A stretch of DNA of 64,000 nt. Source: Bog-159 sp963709155 (lineage in GTDB: Bacteria; Acidobacteriota; Terriglobia; Bryobacterales; Bryobacteraceae). Below the pieces are notes generated by a model, which worked only from the letters and a program-made list of their open reading frames with translations, made no database searches and was not told the DNA's origin. A program made the position numbers and the translations under genes. Below, one piece after another: positions 1 through 9,021 of the stretch. The stretch is taken from assembly GCA_963709155.1 (NCBI GenBank), contig CAVPVD010000007.1, positions 1,054,001-1,118,000 on the forward strand, in the 5' to 3' direction. Each line of letters opens with the position of its first letter. The first letter of the stretch is position 1.

Positions 1-2
1 CG

Positions 3-905
3 AGCGCGGCGGGCAACTTGCCGCGTGGCGTCGAACTCGTCCAAGGCGACCTCCAAAGCGGCGCCGGGCTCACTGAGGCGTTGCGCGGCGCGGACACCAT
101 CATCCACCTTGCGGGCGTCACCAAGGCCCGGACTGCGGCAGATTACGATCTGGGCAATGCGGCGGCTACGGCGCATCTGCTGCGCGCCGCGAGCGAATGC
201 GGCCATATCGAGCGGCTGGTACACGTCAGCAGCCTGGCCGCCGCCGGTCCCAGCACCGCGGATCGCGCACTCACCGAACCAGACGAAGCGCATCCTATCT
301 CGCTTTATGGCCGCTCAAAGCTGGCCGGCGAGCACGCCGTCCGGCAATCGGCGCTGGCCTCCAGGACCGTGATCGTACGCCCACCGGTCGTTTATGGCCC
401 GCGCGACCGGGACGTCTTCGAAATGTTGCGCACCGTGTCGCGCGGCTGGATGGCGCGCATCGGCGCCGCGCCGCGGCGTTTCAGCCATATTTATGTGGGA
501 GACTTGGTGGATGGCCTCATCACCGCAGGCGATTCCAGAAGTGTCGCAGGCGATTACACCCGTACCGCAGGCGGCGAAGTATTCTATCTGGCCTACGCAG
601 CGCCGGCTTCCTGGGAGGAGTTCGGCGATCTGGCGGCGCGCTTGATGGGCCGCGATTTGCGCACCGTCACGATACCGGAGAAGGCCGCCTACGTCATAGC
701 TCTGTGCGCCGAATGGGGGACCCGCTTCACAGGCAAGCCCGGTATCCTGTCGCGCGACAAGGTACGGGAAGCCTGCTGTGCCGGCTGGGTCTGCGATCCC
801 GGCCGCGCCCGCCGGGAACTGGGCTTCTGCGCCACCACCGGCCTGGAAGAAGGATTGCGCCTGACCCTGGCCTGGTACAAGGAGGCGGGTTGGTTGAAGT
901 TTTGA
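3..905 (+). CDS. NAD(P)-dependent extended SDR, 5' partial; likely ceramide-pathway keto-reductase
   Basis: Extended short-chain dehydrogenase/reductase of the NAD-dependent epimerase type. The frame is open to the left edge, so the N-terminal GxxGxxG strand lies outside the window. Visible are the strand IIHLAGVTK, the catalytic-serine strand HVSSLAAAG, YGRSKLAGE carrying the YxxxK catalytic pair, and the substrate-side loop RPPVVYGPRDRD. It is followed at once by a PAP2 enzyme, a GNAT-like acyltransferase and an SPT-like enzyme. In Caulobacter an SDR of this type (CerR) reduces the 3-keto group during ceramide synthesis. CerR is therefore the inferred role; a sugar-nucleotide epimerase would be the default reading if the gene stood alone. 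Confidence 0.75.
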   Translation, partial: SAAGNLPRGVELVQGDLQSGAGLTEALRGADTIIHLAGVTKARTAADYDLGNAAATAHLLRAASECGHIERLVHVSSLAAAGPSTADRALTEPDEAHPISLYGRSKLAGEHAVRQSALASRTVIVRPPVVYGPRDRDVFEMLRTVSRGWMARIGAAPRRFSHIYVGDLVDGLITAGDSRSVAGDYTRTAGGEVFYLAYAAPASWEEFGDLAARLMGRDLRTVTIPEKAAYVIALCAEWGTRFTGKPGILSRDKVREACCAGWVCDPGRARRELGFCATTGLEEGLRLTLAWYKEAGWLKF

Positions 906-1768
906 ATCTGCCGGCTAGCCGCGGTTTCTGGCCTGTGGATAAAGTGGTCCTACCGTATTACGCCGCGGCTAGTGTGGCCATCCTGTGGTTCTGGAACCGC
1001 CTTCCCGAACCCGGATTGCTGCTGGCCTGGCATCTGGCGGCGATCGCGTTAGCGTTAGTCGCGATCCGTAGCGCCGGCCGCGCCAGTTGGATCTTCCGGC
1101 ATTGGTATCCCCTGCCCTACGTGGCCTGGTGCTACCGGGAGATGGCGGTGCTGATGCCCGGGCTACGCGGATGGGAGGCGGACGCGGAACTGGCGCATCT
1201 GGACTACCGTCTCTGGGGCGCGCATCCGACCGTTTGGTTGGAACGGATTAGCACGCCTATCCTCACGGAATACCTGCAGATCGTTTACACCTTGTTCGTG
1301 CCGGCCGTGTTGTACATCGCCTACCTGCTCTGGCGGCGCGCCCGCTACGCCGATTTCCGCTATTACGCATTTCTGATCGCGCTGGGCTTTCTGGTCTCCT
1401 ACGTGGGCTACGTGCTGGTGCCCGCGCGCGGCCCCCGCTTCTTCCTGCGCAACCTGCAAACCATCGAGCTGAAGGGGCTCTGGTTCACGCACGTGCTGCA
1501 ATTGACCCTCGACAAATTGGAATCCAAGGCGTGGGATTGCTTTCCCAGCGGCCACACGGAGCTCAGCATCCTGGCCTGCTGGGGCAGCAGCCTAATCTCC
1601 AAGCGGCTATTTTGGATCTATTTCTTCTATACCTTGTCCATCATTTCTGCTACAGTTTATCTTCGATACCATTACACCATCGACCTGCTTGCCGGGGCCG
1701 CCGTGGCCGGTCTTCTTGTGCTTGTCGCACCGTCGTTATACCGAATCTTAGGAAAAGGGGCCGCTTAG
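890..1768 (+). CDS. PAP2-superfamily membrane enzyme, possible phosphosphingolipid synthase
   Basis: Polytopic membrane protein of about 290 residues with about six hydrophobic segments. It carries two PAP2 signature motifs: CFPSGHTE (motif 2, with the catalytic His) and RYHYTIDLLAG (motif 3, His...Asp), so a phosphatase or head-group transferase at the membrane surface is expected. Eukaryotic Aur1-type inositol-phosphorylceramide synthases share this fold. The start is uncertain: TTG at 890 follows AAGGAGG by about 4 bases, while TTG at 902 overlaps the upstream TGA. Its position between ceramide-pathway genes suggests it adds or removes a phospho head group on ceramide; this is inference. 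Confidence 0.75.
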   Translation: MVEVLNLPASRGFWPVDKVVLPYYAAASVAILWFWNRLPEPGLLLAWHLAAIALALVAIRSAGRASWIFRHWYPLPYVAWCYREMAVLMPGLRGWEADAELAHLDYRLWGAHPTVWLERISTPILTEYLQIVYTLFVPAVLYIAYLLWRRARYADFRYYAFLIALGFLVSYVGYVLVPARGPRFFLRNLQTIELKGLWFTHVLQLTLDKLESKAWDCFPSGHTELSILACWGSSLISKRLFWIYFFYTLSIISATVYLRYHYTIDLLAGAAVAGLLVLVAPSLYRILGKGAA

Positions 1769-2884
1769 TTGGGAGACGTCGAAATCGTCGCGGTTCAGGA
1801 CAAACAATCGTTGCACCAGTTTGTGGAACTTCCGTACCGGTTGTACCGCCACCACCCCTACTGGGTGCCTCCATTACGCATGGCCCAAAAGGAGTTGCTG
1901 AACACCAGGAAGCACCCGTTTTACGCGCACGCCGAGTTGCAATGCTTCCTGGCCCGCCGGAATGGTGAAGTTTGCGGCCGGATCGGCGCCATCCTGGACC
2001 GCAAGCATAACGAGTTTCACAACGAGGAGGCCGGCTTCTTCGGCTTTTTCGAATCGACGGACGACGTGGAGGTGGCGCGCGCGGTCCTGGCGGCCGCCCG
2101 CAAATGGCTGCTGGAGCGCGGGGCGAAAGTGATTCGCGGCCCCGTCAGCCCGTCCATGAATTACGAATGCGGCATGCTGGTGGAGGGCTTCGACTCCAGC
2201 CCGAACGTGATGATGCCCTACAATTCGCCCAGCTATCCGCGCATGCTGGAGGCGGTGGGCCTGCGCAAGTGTAAGGACCTGCTCGCCTACTGGTCTACCC
2301 CGACGGAAGTGAATGGCGCTAAAGTAGAACGCGTCGCGCGCCACGCCGCCGGCAGTCAGGGCGTACACATCCGCACCCTGAACATGCGGGAGTTCGACAA
2401 AGAAGTGCAGGAGATCTGGAGGCTTTACAATTCTACGTGGGCGCGCAATTGGGGTTTCGTCCCCATGACGCGGGAGGAGTTCCTCCACGAAGCCGCTGAA
2501 ATGAAACAGATTCTGAAGCCGGAACTGGTCCTGGTGGGCGAGGTGGAGGGGCGCGCCGTAGGTTTTGCGCTGGCCCTCCCCAACATCAATCTGGCCCTAA
2601 AACACGCCGGCGGAAATTTGTTCCCACTCGGACTCTTCAAAATCCTGTATCATCAACGATTGATCAAAGAATTGCGTGTGGTCGCCCTGGGCGTCATTGA
2701 AGAATACCGCACCGTGGGCGTCGCGGCGGGATTTTACGCCGAGTTGATTCGCAATGCCCGGCGGCTGGGTTACGGACTGAGCGAAATGTCCTGGATATTG
2801 GAAGATAATATTCTTATGAACCGGTCCCTGAAGACCATGGGCGCCAAGAAATACAAAACGTACCGAATCTACGAATGGAATTGA
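1769..2884 (+). CDS. GNAT-fold N-acyltransferase, candidate bacterial ceramide synthase
   Basis: A 371-residue soluble protein starting at TTG directly after the upstream TAG. The C-terminal half looks GNAT-like: the strand LVGEVEGRAVGFALALPN is followed by the acyl-CoA-binding region RVVALGVIEEYRTVGVAAGFY. The N-terminal half has the conserved patch GPVSPSMNYECGMLVEGFD. Proteins of this family are commonly annotated only as N-acetyltransferase. In Caulobacter a GNAT-type enzyme (bCerS) N-acylates the sphingoid base. Its last 10 bases overlap the SPT-like gene, implying translational coupling. The ceramide synthase role rests on this neighbourhood and remembered family resemblance. Confidence 0.7.
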   Translation: MGDVEIVAVQDKQSLHQFVELPYRLYRHHPYWVPPLRMAQKELLNTRKHPFYAHAELQCFLARRNGEVCGRIGAILDRKHNEFHNEEAGFFGFFESTDDVEVARAVLAAARKWLLERGAKVIRGPVSPSMNYECGMLVEGFDSSPNVMMPYNSPSYPRMLEAVGLRKCKDLLAYWSTPTEVNGAKVERVARHAAGSQGVHIRTLNMREFDKEVQEIWRLYNSTWARNWGFVPMTREEFLHEAAEMKQILKPELVLVGEVEGRAVGFALALPNINLALKHAGGNLFPLGLFKILYHQRLIKELRVVALGVIEEYRTVGVAAGFYAELIRNARRLGYGLSEMSWILEDNILMNRSLKTMGAKKYKTYRIYEWN

Positions 2885-4140
2885 GAACGATGCGCAGCTC
2901 TTCGACTACCGTCACACAGAGCCGGAAAAACGGGAGCAGTCACGCCCGCTCCACCGACCTCTTCGACAAGTGCCGGAATTTCACGCGTCCGGGTGACCTG
3001 CAGGCCGCCGGATTGTACATGTATTTCGAAGTCTTCGGTGAGCGCGAAGGCTGCGGACCCGGCGAGGTCCGCATGGGCAACCGCAAGGTGCTGATGTTTG
3101 GCTCCAACGATTATCTGGACCTGATCACTCACCCCAAAGTAAAAGAGGCCGCGGTGCAAGCCCTGCGGAAGTATGGCAGCGGATGCAGCGGCTCGCGCCT
3201 GCTGAACGGCACACTGGACCTACACGTAAAGCTGGAAGCCGAACTGGCGGCTTTCGTCCATAAAGAAGCGGCCATCATTTTCGGCACCGGTTTCCAGGCC
3301 AATTACGCCTCGCTCGCCGCGCTGGCCGAAAAAGGCGACGCGATGCTCTGCGACCACAATCTGCACGCCAGCCTGGTGGAAGGCGCCCTGCGCTCCACCG
3401 CGCGCACGGTGCGCTTCCGCCATAACGATCTGGACCACTTGGAACGCTGCCTGGAAAACTGCCCGCCGGAAGAGCGTATTCTGATCGTTTCCGAAGGCGT
3501 GTTCAGCATGGAGGGCGATATCGCCGATTTGCGCGGCATCGTGGCGCTGGCCAAGCCCTACGGCGCGCGCATCTACGTGGATGAGGCGCACGGCATCGGC
3601 GTCCTGGGACCCACGGGCGCCGGCGCGGCCGAACATCTCGGCGTGCTGGACGATGTCGACATCATCATGGGCACGTTCAGCAAGTCGCTGGCCTCGGTCG
3701 GCGGCTTCGTGGCATCCTCCAAGGAAGTGGTCGATTACCTGAAGCACACGGCGCGGCCGTTCGTATTTTCGGCCAGCCTGCCGGCCGCCTCGGTGGCAGC
3801 CGTAGCCGCGGCTCTGGATGTCATGCGTAAGGAACCCGAGCGCCAGCAGAGATTGCTGCACATCGCCGGGCGCCTGCGCCAGGAACTCCGCCTGTGCGGC
3901 TTTCCGGTGCTGGATGGCGAAACAGCCATCGTGCCGGTGGTTGTGCAGAACGAAATCGATCTCTGCCGCCTTTGCAAGGCGCTGCTCGATGAAGGCATCT
4001 ACATCAATCCGGTGCTGCGGCCCGCCGCCGCGCAAAACCTTTTGCGGATCTCCTGTACCGCCGCGCACACCGAGCGGCAGGTCGAACGCCTGGTGGATAC
4101 GCTGGACCGCGTCGCCAAGCACCTGGAAATCGAATTCTAG
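2875..4140 (+). CDS. spt: serine palmitoyltransferase-like PLP enzyme
   Basis: Alpha-oxoamine synthase (PLP fold type I) of 421 residues that would condense an amino acid, probably serine, with an acyl thioester to give 3-ketosphinganine. Motifs: GSNDYLDL and GSRLLNGTLDLHVKLE near residues 80-120, DEAHGIGVLG (Asp about 236, His about 239), and GTFSKSLASVGG with the PLP lysine at about residue 270. The approximately 50-residue N-terminal extension with YMYFEVFGEREG resembles SPT rather than BioF or KBL, and no biotin genes are nearby. The start at 2875 overlaps the upstream gene; ATG 2890 is possible. BioF-like activity cannot be excluded from sequence alone. Confidence 0.8.
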   Translation: MELRTMRSSSTTVTQSRKNGSSHARSTDLFDKCRNFTRPGDLQAAGLYMYFEVFGEREGCGPGEVRMGNRKVLMFGSNDYLDLITHPKVKEAAVQALRKYGSGCSGSRLLNGTLDLHVKLEAELAAFVHKEAAIIFGTGFQANYASLAALAEKGDAMLCDHNLHASLVEGALRSTARTVRFRHNDLDHLERCLENCPPEERILIVSEGVFSMEGDIADLRGIVALAKPYGARIYVDEAHGIGVLGPTGAGAAEHLGVLDDVDIIMGTFSKSLASVGGFVASSKEVVDYLKHTARPFVFSASLPAASVAAVAAALDVMRKEPERQQRLLHIAGRLRQELRLCGFPVLDGETAIVPVVVQNEIDLCRLCKALLDEGIYINPVLRPAAAQNLLRISCTAAHTERQVERLVDTLDRVAKHLEIEF

Positions 4141-4162
4141 GGGATCGCCGCCCGTCATCGAA

Positions 4163-5368
4163 ATGTTCGCCCGGATGCTCCGCTTTTTCGCCACGGCACT
4201 TTTCGCGTATGCCTTGGCCCTGTTCCCTGCCCTATCGCAGCCCAGGTACGATCCCGGCGCCACAGACAGCCAAATCAAAATCGGTAGCATAATGCCCTAT
4301 ACCGGCGCCTTTTCGGAATACGGCGCGACCGGGCGGGCCGAAGCGGCCTACTTCCAAATGGTCAACGACCGTGGAGGAATCAACGGCCGTAAGATCCAGT
4401 TCATCAGCCTCGATTCCGGATCCGATACCGCCAAGGCCGTCACTCTGGCGCATCAACTCGTGGAACAGGATCAGGTTCTCCTCACCGTGGGGATCTGGGG
4501 CACGCCAGTCAACATGGCGATCCGCCCGTACATGAACGAACGGAAGGTGCCACAGCTCTTCGTGGCGGCCACGGAATCGGCGTTCGACGACCCATCCCAT
4601 TTCCCATGGACGATGGGCTTCCAGGCCAGCAGGCGCACCGAAGGCCTGGTATACGCGAAGTACATCCTGCGCAACCGGTCGGCCGCCAGGATCGCGATCC
4701 TCTACGCACGCGATCCTTCCGGCCATGAATGGCTGCAAGGCATCCGCGACGGGCTGGGCGGGAAAGCCTCCGCGACGATCGTGAAAGAGGCGTCCTTCGA
4801 CTACTCCGATCCGGAAGGGCTGGACGCCCAGATCGTGGCGCTGAAGAATTCGGGCGCGGATGTTTTTATGAACCTGGCGGTGGGCAGGCTGGCCACGCGG
4901 GCCATCCGGAAGGCCTATGACATCGACTGGCATCCCCTGCAGTTCATCCCCAACGCGTCTCTTTCGGTGGCCGCTTTCCTGGAACCGGCCGGCCTGAAAA
5001 AAGCGGCCGGAGTCATCTCGAATGCCCGCTCCAAGAGTTGGCTGAAGCCAGCCTCCAACCGGGACCCCGCGGTGCGCGCGTTTCTGGAATGGATGCGTAA
5101 ATATAATCCGGACGCCAGCCTCCGGGATGCCAACAACGTGTATGGCTACGAGGTGGCGCAGGCGCTGGAAGAGGTTTTGAAGAAGTGCGGCAACGAGCTG
5201 ACGCGGGCGAACGCCATGAAACAGGCTGCCAGTCTCGACCTGGAGCTAGGCATGCTTCGTTCCGGAATCAGAATCACCACGAGCCCGACCGACTATCAGC
5301 CGATCAAGCAGTTGTATCTGATCCAGTTCGATGGCCAGGACTGGGCGCCGCTCAAGTCCGAATTCTGA
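4163..5368 (+). CDS. ABC-transporter substrate-binding protein, Leu/Ile/Val type
   Basis: Periplasmic binding protein (peripla_BP_6 family, 401 residues) with an N-terminal signal peptide (MFARMLRFFATALFAYALAL, then a cut after PALSQ). Typical segments are IKIGSIMPYTGAFSEYG, VNDRGGINGRKI, ILYARDPSGHEW and NVYGYEVAQAL. ATG 4163 is chosen because it begins the signal peptide. It lies 22 bases after the sphingolipid-type genes, so it could share their transcript. No permease or ATPase gene adjoins it. As an orphan receptor its ligand (branched amino acid, amide or aromatic compound) is unknown. Confidence 0.85.
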   Translation: MFARMLRFFATALFAYALALFPALSQPRYDPGATDSQIKIGSIMPYTGAFSEYGATGRAEAAYFQMVNDRGGINGRKIQFISLDSGSDTAKAVTLAHQLVEQDQVLLTVGIWGTPVNMAIRPYMNERKVPQLFVAATESAFDDPSHFPWTMGFQASRRTEGLVYAKYILRNRSAARIAILYARDPSGHEWLQGIRDGLGGKASATIVKEASFDYSDPEGLDAQIVALKNSGADVFMNLAVGRLATRAIRKAYDIDWHPLQFIPNASLSVAAFLEPAGLKKAAGVISNARSKSWLKPASNRDPAVRAFLEWMRKYNPDASLRDANNVYGYEVAQALEEVLKKCGNELTRANAMKQAASLDLELGMLRSGIRITTSPTDYQPIKQLYLIQFDGQDWAPLKSEF

Positions 5369-5414
5369 CCCGGTTGCACGCCTTCCCGGGGCGCCCACTT
5401 CGGCCGCCGGTGGC

Positions 5415-6512
5415 TCATCTGCCTAATTGCCGCACAAAGAAATCCGCCATCATGTGGTTGGCCTCGATGGCCTCGGGCAGCGTGGAGTCGTACCAAAAGG
5501 CGTGCGGCAAAGCGTCAAAGACCACCAGCCGCGCATCCACGCCGGCGTTCAGGTAGGCGCGGTGCAGGTTGATGGTGCCGGAGAGCAGCAGATCGCGGCC
5601 GCTAGTGAGAAAAAGCGTAGGCGGCAGCCCATGCAGGTCGGAAAAGATAGGCGAGAGCACTGGATCGCTTAGGCCGGTGGCGGCTGCGTATTCCGGGTCG
5701 TGAAGTTTTGACTCAGGTGGATCCAGATGCCCCGAGAAGCCGCGCAGGGCATAGACGGCCTCCGAATCGCCGTGGCGGCTGAAGTCGCCCATACCGCTGA
5801 AGATGCCGAGAGCCGCGGGTAGCGGCAGGCCGAGTTGTTTCAGGCGGGCGGCCACTTCAGCGGTCAGAATCGCCCCGGCCGAAGTGCCGTAGATCACGAT
5901 GTGGTTTGGCAAGTAGGTTTTGAGCAGCTCTTTGTAGACGGCGACGGAATCATCGACCGCGGCGGGAAACGGATGCTCCGGCGCCAGCCGGTAGAGCACG
6001 GCGACCACCTTGATCTTGCTGTAGCCCGCAATGGGAATCGACTCCGTGTAGGAACCGGAATCAGAGTTGAATCCGCCACCGTGCAGGTCGAGGAGCACCC
6101 TGTCCGCGTTGGCCTCGGGCATTCCTTCCGGGGTGACAATTCGAACCGGAACTCCGGCGATCTTGTCCTCAACGAGCCGATTGGGGCAGAGGCGGCTCCA
6201 TTCCACGCGGGCGCGAGCGGTGTAGGCATCGGTATTCTTGCGGCGATCGGCCAGAGACTGTGGCGGCCCCTGGTCGGGCTCGGGCCGGCTTAGCCGGCGC
6301 TGCGCTTCGGCGCTGATGGTCTTCGGGACGGGCACGATGCGCGTGACGTGCGCCGTGCCCTCGGCATCGATGTAGCTGGTGTCACGGGTGGGAGCCTGGG
6401 CGGCGGTCGTGGGCGTGGGAGCGGCGGGGGGCTGCTGCGCTTCGACGGCGGCAGCGAGCAACAGCGGCAACAAGAATGCCCGGTTGATGCAGAACTTAAT
6501 TCGCTTCATCAT
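5415..6512 (-). CDS. exported alpha/beta-hydrolase, HSL-type esterase/lipase
   Basis: A 365-residue secreted esterase of the hormone-sensitive-lipase family. A signal peptide (FCINRAFLLPLLLAAAVEAQ) is followed by a Pro/Ala/Thr-rich linker. The oxyanion motif is DLHGGGFN, the nucleophile elbow is YGTSAGA, and the acid/His end is seen in LVVFDALPHAFWYD. Expected to hydrolyse short-chain or xenobiotic esters in the periplasm. It converges with the upstream plus-strand binding-protein gene, with 46 bases between their ends and no clear terminator. Confidence 0.85.
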   Translation of the reverse strand: MMKRIKFCINRAFLLPLLLAAAVEAQQPPAAPTPTTAAQAPTRDTSYIDAEGTAHVTRIVPVPKTISAEAQRRLSRPEPDQGPPQSLADRRKNTDAYTARARVEWSRLCPNRLVEDKIAGVPVRIVTPEGMPEANADRVLLDLHGGGFNSDSGSYTESIPIAGYSKIKVVAVLYRLAPEHPFPAAVDDSVAVYKELLKTYLPNHIVIYGTSAGAILTAEVAARLKQLGLPLPAALGIFSGMGDFSRHGDSEAVYALRGFSGHLDPPESKLHDPEYAAATGLSDPVLSPIFSDLHGLPPTLFLTSGRDLLLSGTINLHRAYLNAGVDARLVVFDALPHAFWYDSTLPEAIEANHMMADFFVRQLGR

Positions 6513-6729
6513 ACAGCTTAAGAATGCCAGCGGCGCATTGCAAAATCAATGGCGCAAACGCGAATCGGCAACTGGACTATATATCGGCTGAGATCCACCA
6601 ACGGCGGTCGAGAACAGCCAACAAAAGCCGATTTACCCATTTATTTTCATGTCTTTCCGGAATGGTGAGCCGTTTGCAATTCGAAATGCCGAAAGCTGCC
6701 AATCGAGGGCGGCTCAACAAGGAGGATAT

Positions 6730-7035
6730 ATGAAAAGCAAATTGCTCGCTGTTCTTTTACTGGCCGGAAGCTCGTTGTTCGCTGCGCCGGCAGTTGTGGT
6801 TGGAGTCGGCGTGGGTGTCCCCGCCCCCGCGTATGCGCCGCCCGTGGCTCGGGTTGCGGTGGTGCCGGCAGCGCCTGGTCCGGGATACGCCTGGGTCGGT
6901 GGCTACTGGTATCCTGCCGGCGCACGTTGGGCCTGGCGCGGCGGCTATTGGGCGCGGCGCCCGTATGCGCGCGCATACTGGGTCGGGCCGCGTTATTACG
7001 GTCATCGCTTCTATCGCGGTTACTGGCGCCGGTAA
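6730..7035 (+). CDS. small exported aromatic/glycine-rich protein
   Basis: A 101-residue protein with a clear signal peptide (LLAVLLLAGSSLFAAPA) and a mature part made of GG-Y-W and Y/R-rich units (WVGGYWYPAGARW, WRGGYWARRPYARAYW). Such YxWG-type small secreted proteins are common in Gram-negative genomes and have no known function. The start is fixed by AAGGAGG 5 bases before ATG 6730. The strong ribosome binding site suggests efficient translation. It stands alone between a minus-strand esterase and a minus-strand surface protein. Confidence 0.75.
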   Translation: MKSKLLAVLLLAGSSLFAAPAVVVGVGVGVPAPAYAPPVARVAVVPAAPGPGYAWVGGYWYPAGARWAWRGGYWARRPYARAYWVGPRYYGHRFYRGYWRR

Positions 7036-7061
7036 CACGAGTGGATGCCTGCCCTCCGGAG

Positions 7062-8996
7062 CTACTTCACGACTAGCGTAACGGTGTTCGATTGAAGGCC
7101 TCCGGAGACAGCCACCACCGGCTGATTCCCCGGCGCCAATCCGGCGGGCACCGTTACAGCCATCTGATAAAGCCCGGCTACATACGGGGGAGCCGCGATC
7201 GAGTAAATCACGTTGGCATTCAGACCCCCGATCGTCACCGTAACCGGCGCCGTGTAATCGAAGGGAGGCCCCGGCGGCACGGTCTGCCCTGTCACCAGCG
7301 CCGGCATGGTCTGCCCCATCCCAGTGGTGTAAAACACCAGGGTGTCGCCCGCGGACGCCGGATTCGCCGTGGTCACCAGCGAGAAGTTATCGTTCTCAAA
7401 CGCAAAGTTATACAGTGCGGGCGCCACCGCGGCCACGTTCAGCATAACCGGCGCGCCGGGGCCATTGGCGTTGCTGAGGATCAGCGGCTGCGAACCGGTG
7501 GGAGCGCCGAACGGCAACAGCGCATCCACCTGGTACTGAGATACGTACAGGAGGCGCGCGCCGTGCCCGCCCAAAGTCACAGACACTCCATTCAGCGGAC
7601 TGGGCAGCGATCCACCCGGCCAGCCGCTTAAATCCCCAGTGACCGCCGCCAGGTTCGTCCCGTAGATTTCTACCAACTCGCCGGGCGCGAAGGTAAACAG
7701 GTTCTTCACTTCTACGATCGGAATGACCGCGGCCACCGCCGGCAGAGCACCATTGGCGGCCGCCAGCGGTGCACTCATCGTGCCGGCCGCGACCACATCC
7801 ATCTGGTGCGCGGCCGGATCGGCCACCATACCATTGAGCGTCGCCAGGCCGGCGCCCGCGTCCACCGTGGTCACCGCGTAAGCGTTACCGGATCCCGACG
7901 GATCGGTCGATACGGCCGGCGCCGGCACGTTACCGTCGATATCTATCCCCGTGATCTGCGCGCCCGCCGCCAGCCGGTAGTTCACGTCGAAGACTACAGT
8001 TCCCGCCAGCACGGCGCCGGACGCCTGCCGCAGGGTGTGCAGTCCGATCTCGGAAGCCGCGCCGCTACCCGCGAAGTCCGGGACTTGAAACGTTATGAAA
8101 TCCGTTTCGCGGAGTTGCCCCGTGAGCGGCGCGGATGGATTCTCGACCGTGTCCACACCCACCGAAAAACCGGGCGGTCCCAGCAGGACGTTCTGGACGG
8201 CCTGCACCATCTGCGCATTATGCATGTCGATCTGGGTCGCCGGAATAGCCAGCACGCCGGCGCCGCCGGCGGCCGAAAGAGTACCCGGCATGATATTCGC
8301 CGCGACCGCTATTTGTCCGCCCTCGCCTTGTCCGGCATAGATCCGCATCCCCGAGAAGGTCACCTGCGCGGGAAACTGATAGGTCAACTGCATCGACACT
8401 TCCGCGGAGGTGATGGCATAAGCAACGCCGGTGTAAGAGACAATAACGCTAGCGGCGCCCGTGCCGGCGCTCGAATTCACCACCGCCATCAAAACTACCG
8501 TTTGCGCGAGTTGCAGGGTGGCGCTTATGGCGCCCGCAGGCTGGTCGGCCGTCGCCACCGTAATGGCATACTGGCCGGGATTCGCCAGCAGCCCGCTGAG
8601 CACGGCCAGTCCTGCCGTATCGCCGGGCATCACTTGCACCTGGCTGGAAATCCGGCCGCTGCCCGCCGCCGCCAACACCGGCGACGCCGTGCTGATGTTC
8701 GTCGAGAGCAAGAACGCGGCGCCGCCGCCGGCGTTCGCGATACCCAAGCCGGTCACCGTTTCGTCCTGGGGGAATTGATAGGCGAGGTCGAAATCCACGG
8801 AGCCAGACAGCACCGTGCCCGACGCATCCTCCACCACGTGGAGCAAGAGGTCGGTGGTGCCCGAATCCGCGCCTGAAGTCGTAGGCGGAGGGGATGTCAC
8901 CGCGCGAAACAAAATTGTCTGCGCGGTCTGCGCCGGTAACGGTGAAGTCCAGGCCAGCGCAAATATAAAAGCGGCTGCGATGCGGATTCGTTTCAT
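7062..8996 (-). CDS. secreted protein with Solibacter-type C-terminal domain (TIGR03437-like)
   Basis: Secreted protein of about 644 residues. The start at 8996 is preferred because it begins the signal peptide MKRIRIAAAFIFALAW; the frame runs further upstream but would overlap glpK. The N-terminal half contains repeated beta-rich units (TGLGIANAGGGAAF, ATLNGMVADPAAHQ). The last 220 residues have the Solibacter-type domain signature FAPGELVEIYGTNLA, LLPFGAPTG and FYTTGMGQTMPAL. This domain is abundant in Solibacter exoproteins and of unknown function. Likely a cell-surface or secreted scaffold. Confidence 0.8.
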   Translation of the reverse strand: MKRIRIAAAFIFALAWTSPLPAQTAQTILFRAVTSPPPTTSGADSGTTDLLLHVVEDASGTVLSGSVDFDLAYQFPQDETVTGLGIANAGGGAAFLLSTNISTASPVLAAAGSGRISSQVQVMPGDTAGLAVLSGLLANPGQYAITVATADQPAGAISATLQLAQTVVLMAVVNSSAGTGAASVIVSYTGVAYAITSAEVSMQLTYQFPAQVTFSGMRIYAGQGEGGQIAVAANIMPGTLSAAGGAGVLAIPATQIDMHNAQMVQAVQNVLLGPPGFSVGVDTVENPSAPLTGQLRETDFITFQVPDFAGSGAASEIGLHTLRQASGAVLAGTVVFDVNYRLAAGAQITGIDIDGNVPAPAVSTDPSGSGNAYAVTTVDAGAGLATLNGMVADPAAHQMDVVAAGTMSAPLAAANGALPAVAAVIPIVEVKNLFTFAPGELVEIYGTNLAAVTGDLSGWPGGSLPSPLNGVSVTLGGHGARLLYVSQYQVDALLPFGAPTGSQPLILSNANGPGAPVMLNVAAVAPALYNFAFENDNFSLVTTANPASAGDTLVFYTTGMGQTMPALVTGQTVPPGPPFDYTAPVTVTIGGLNANVIYSIAAPPYVAGLYQMAVTVPAGLAPGNQPVVAVSGGLQSNTVTLVVK

Positions 8997-9021
8997 CTTG
9001 CCAACGATCCGATTATCGCAT

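Noticed and set aside
197..889. N-terminal extension of the PAP2 protein over the SDR gene
   Set aside because: This part is an out-of-frame shadow of the SDR with no membrane character. The real start is near 890-902.
7092..8876. Plus-strand frames opposite the Solibacter-type exoprotein
   Set aside because: They are Arg/His-rich antisense translations without domains. The minus-strand frame has a signal peptide and a known C-terminal domain.
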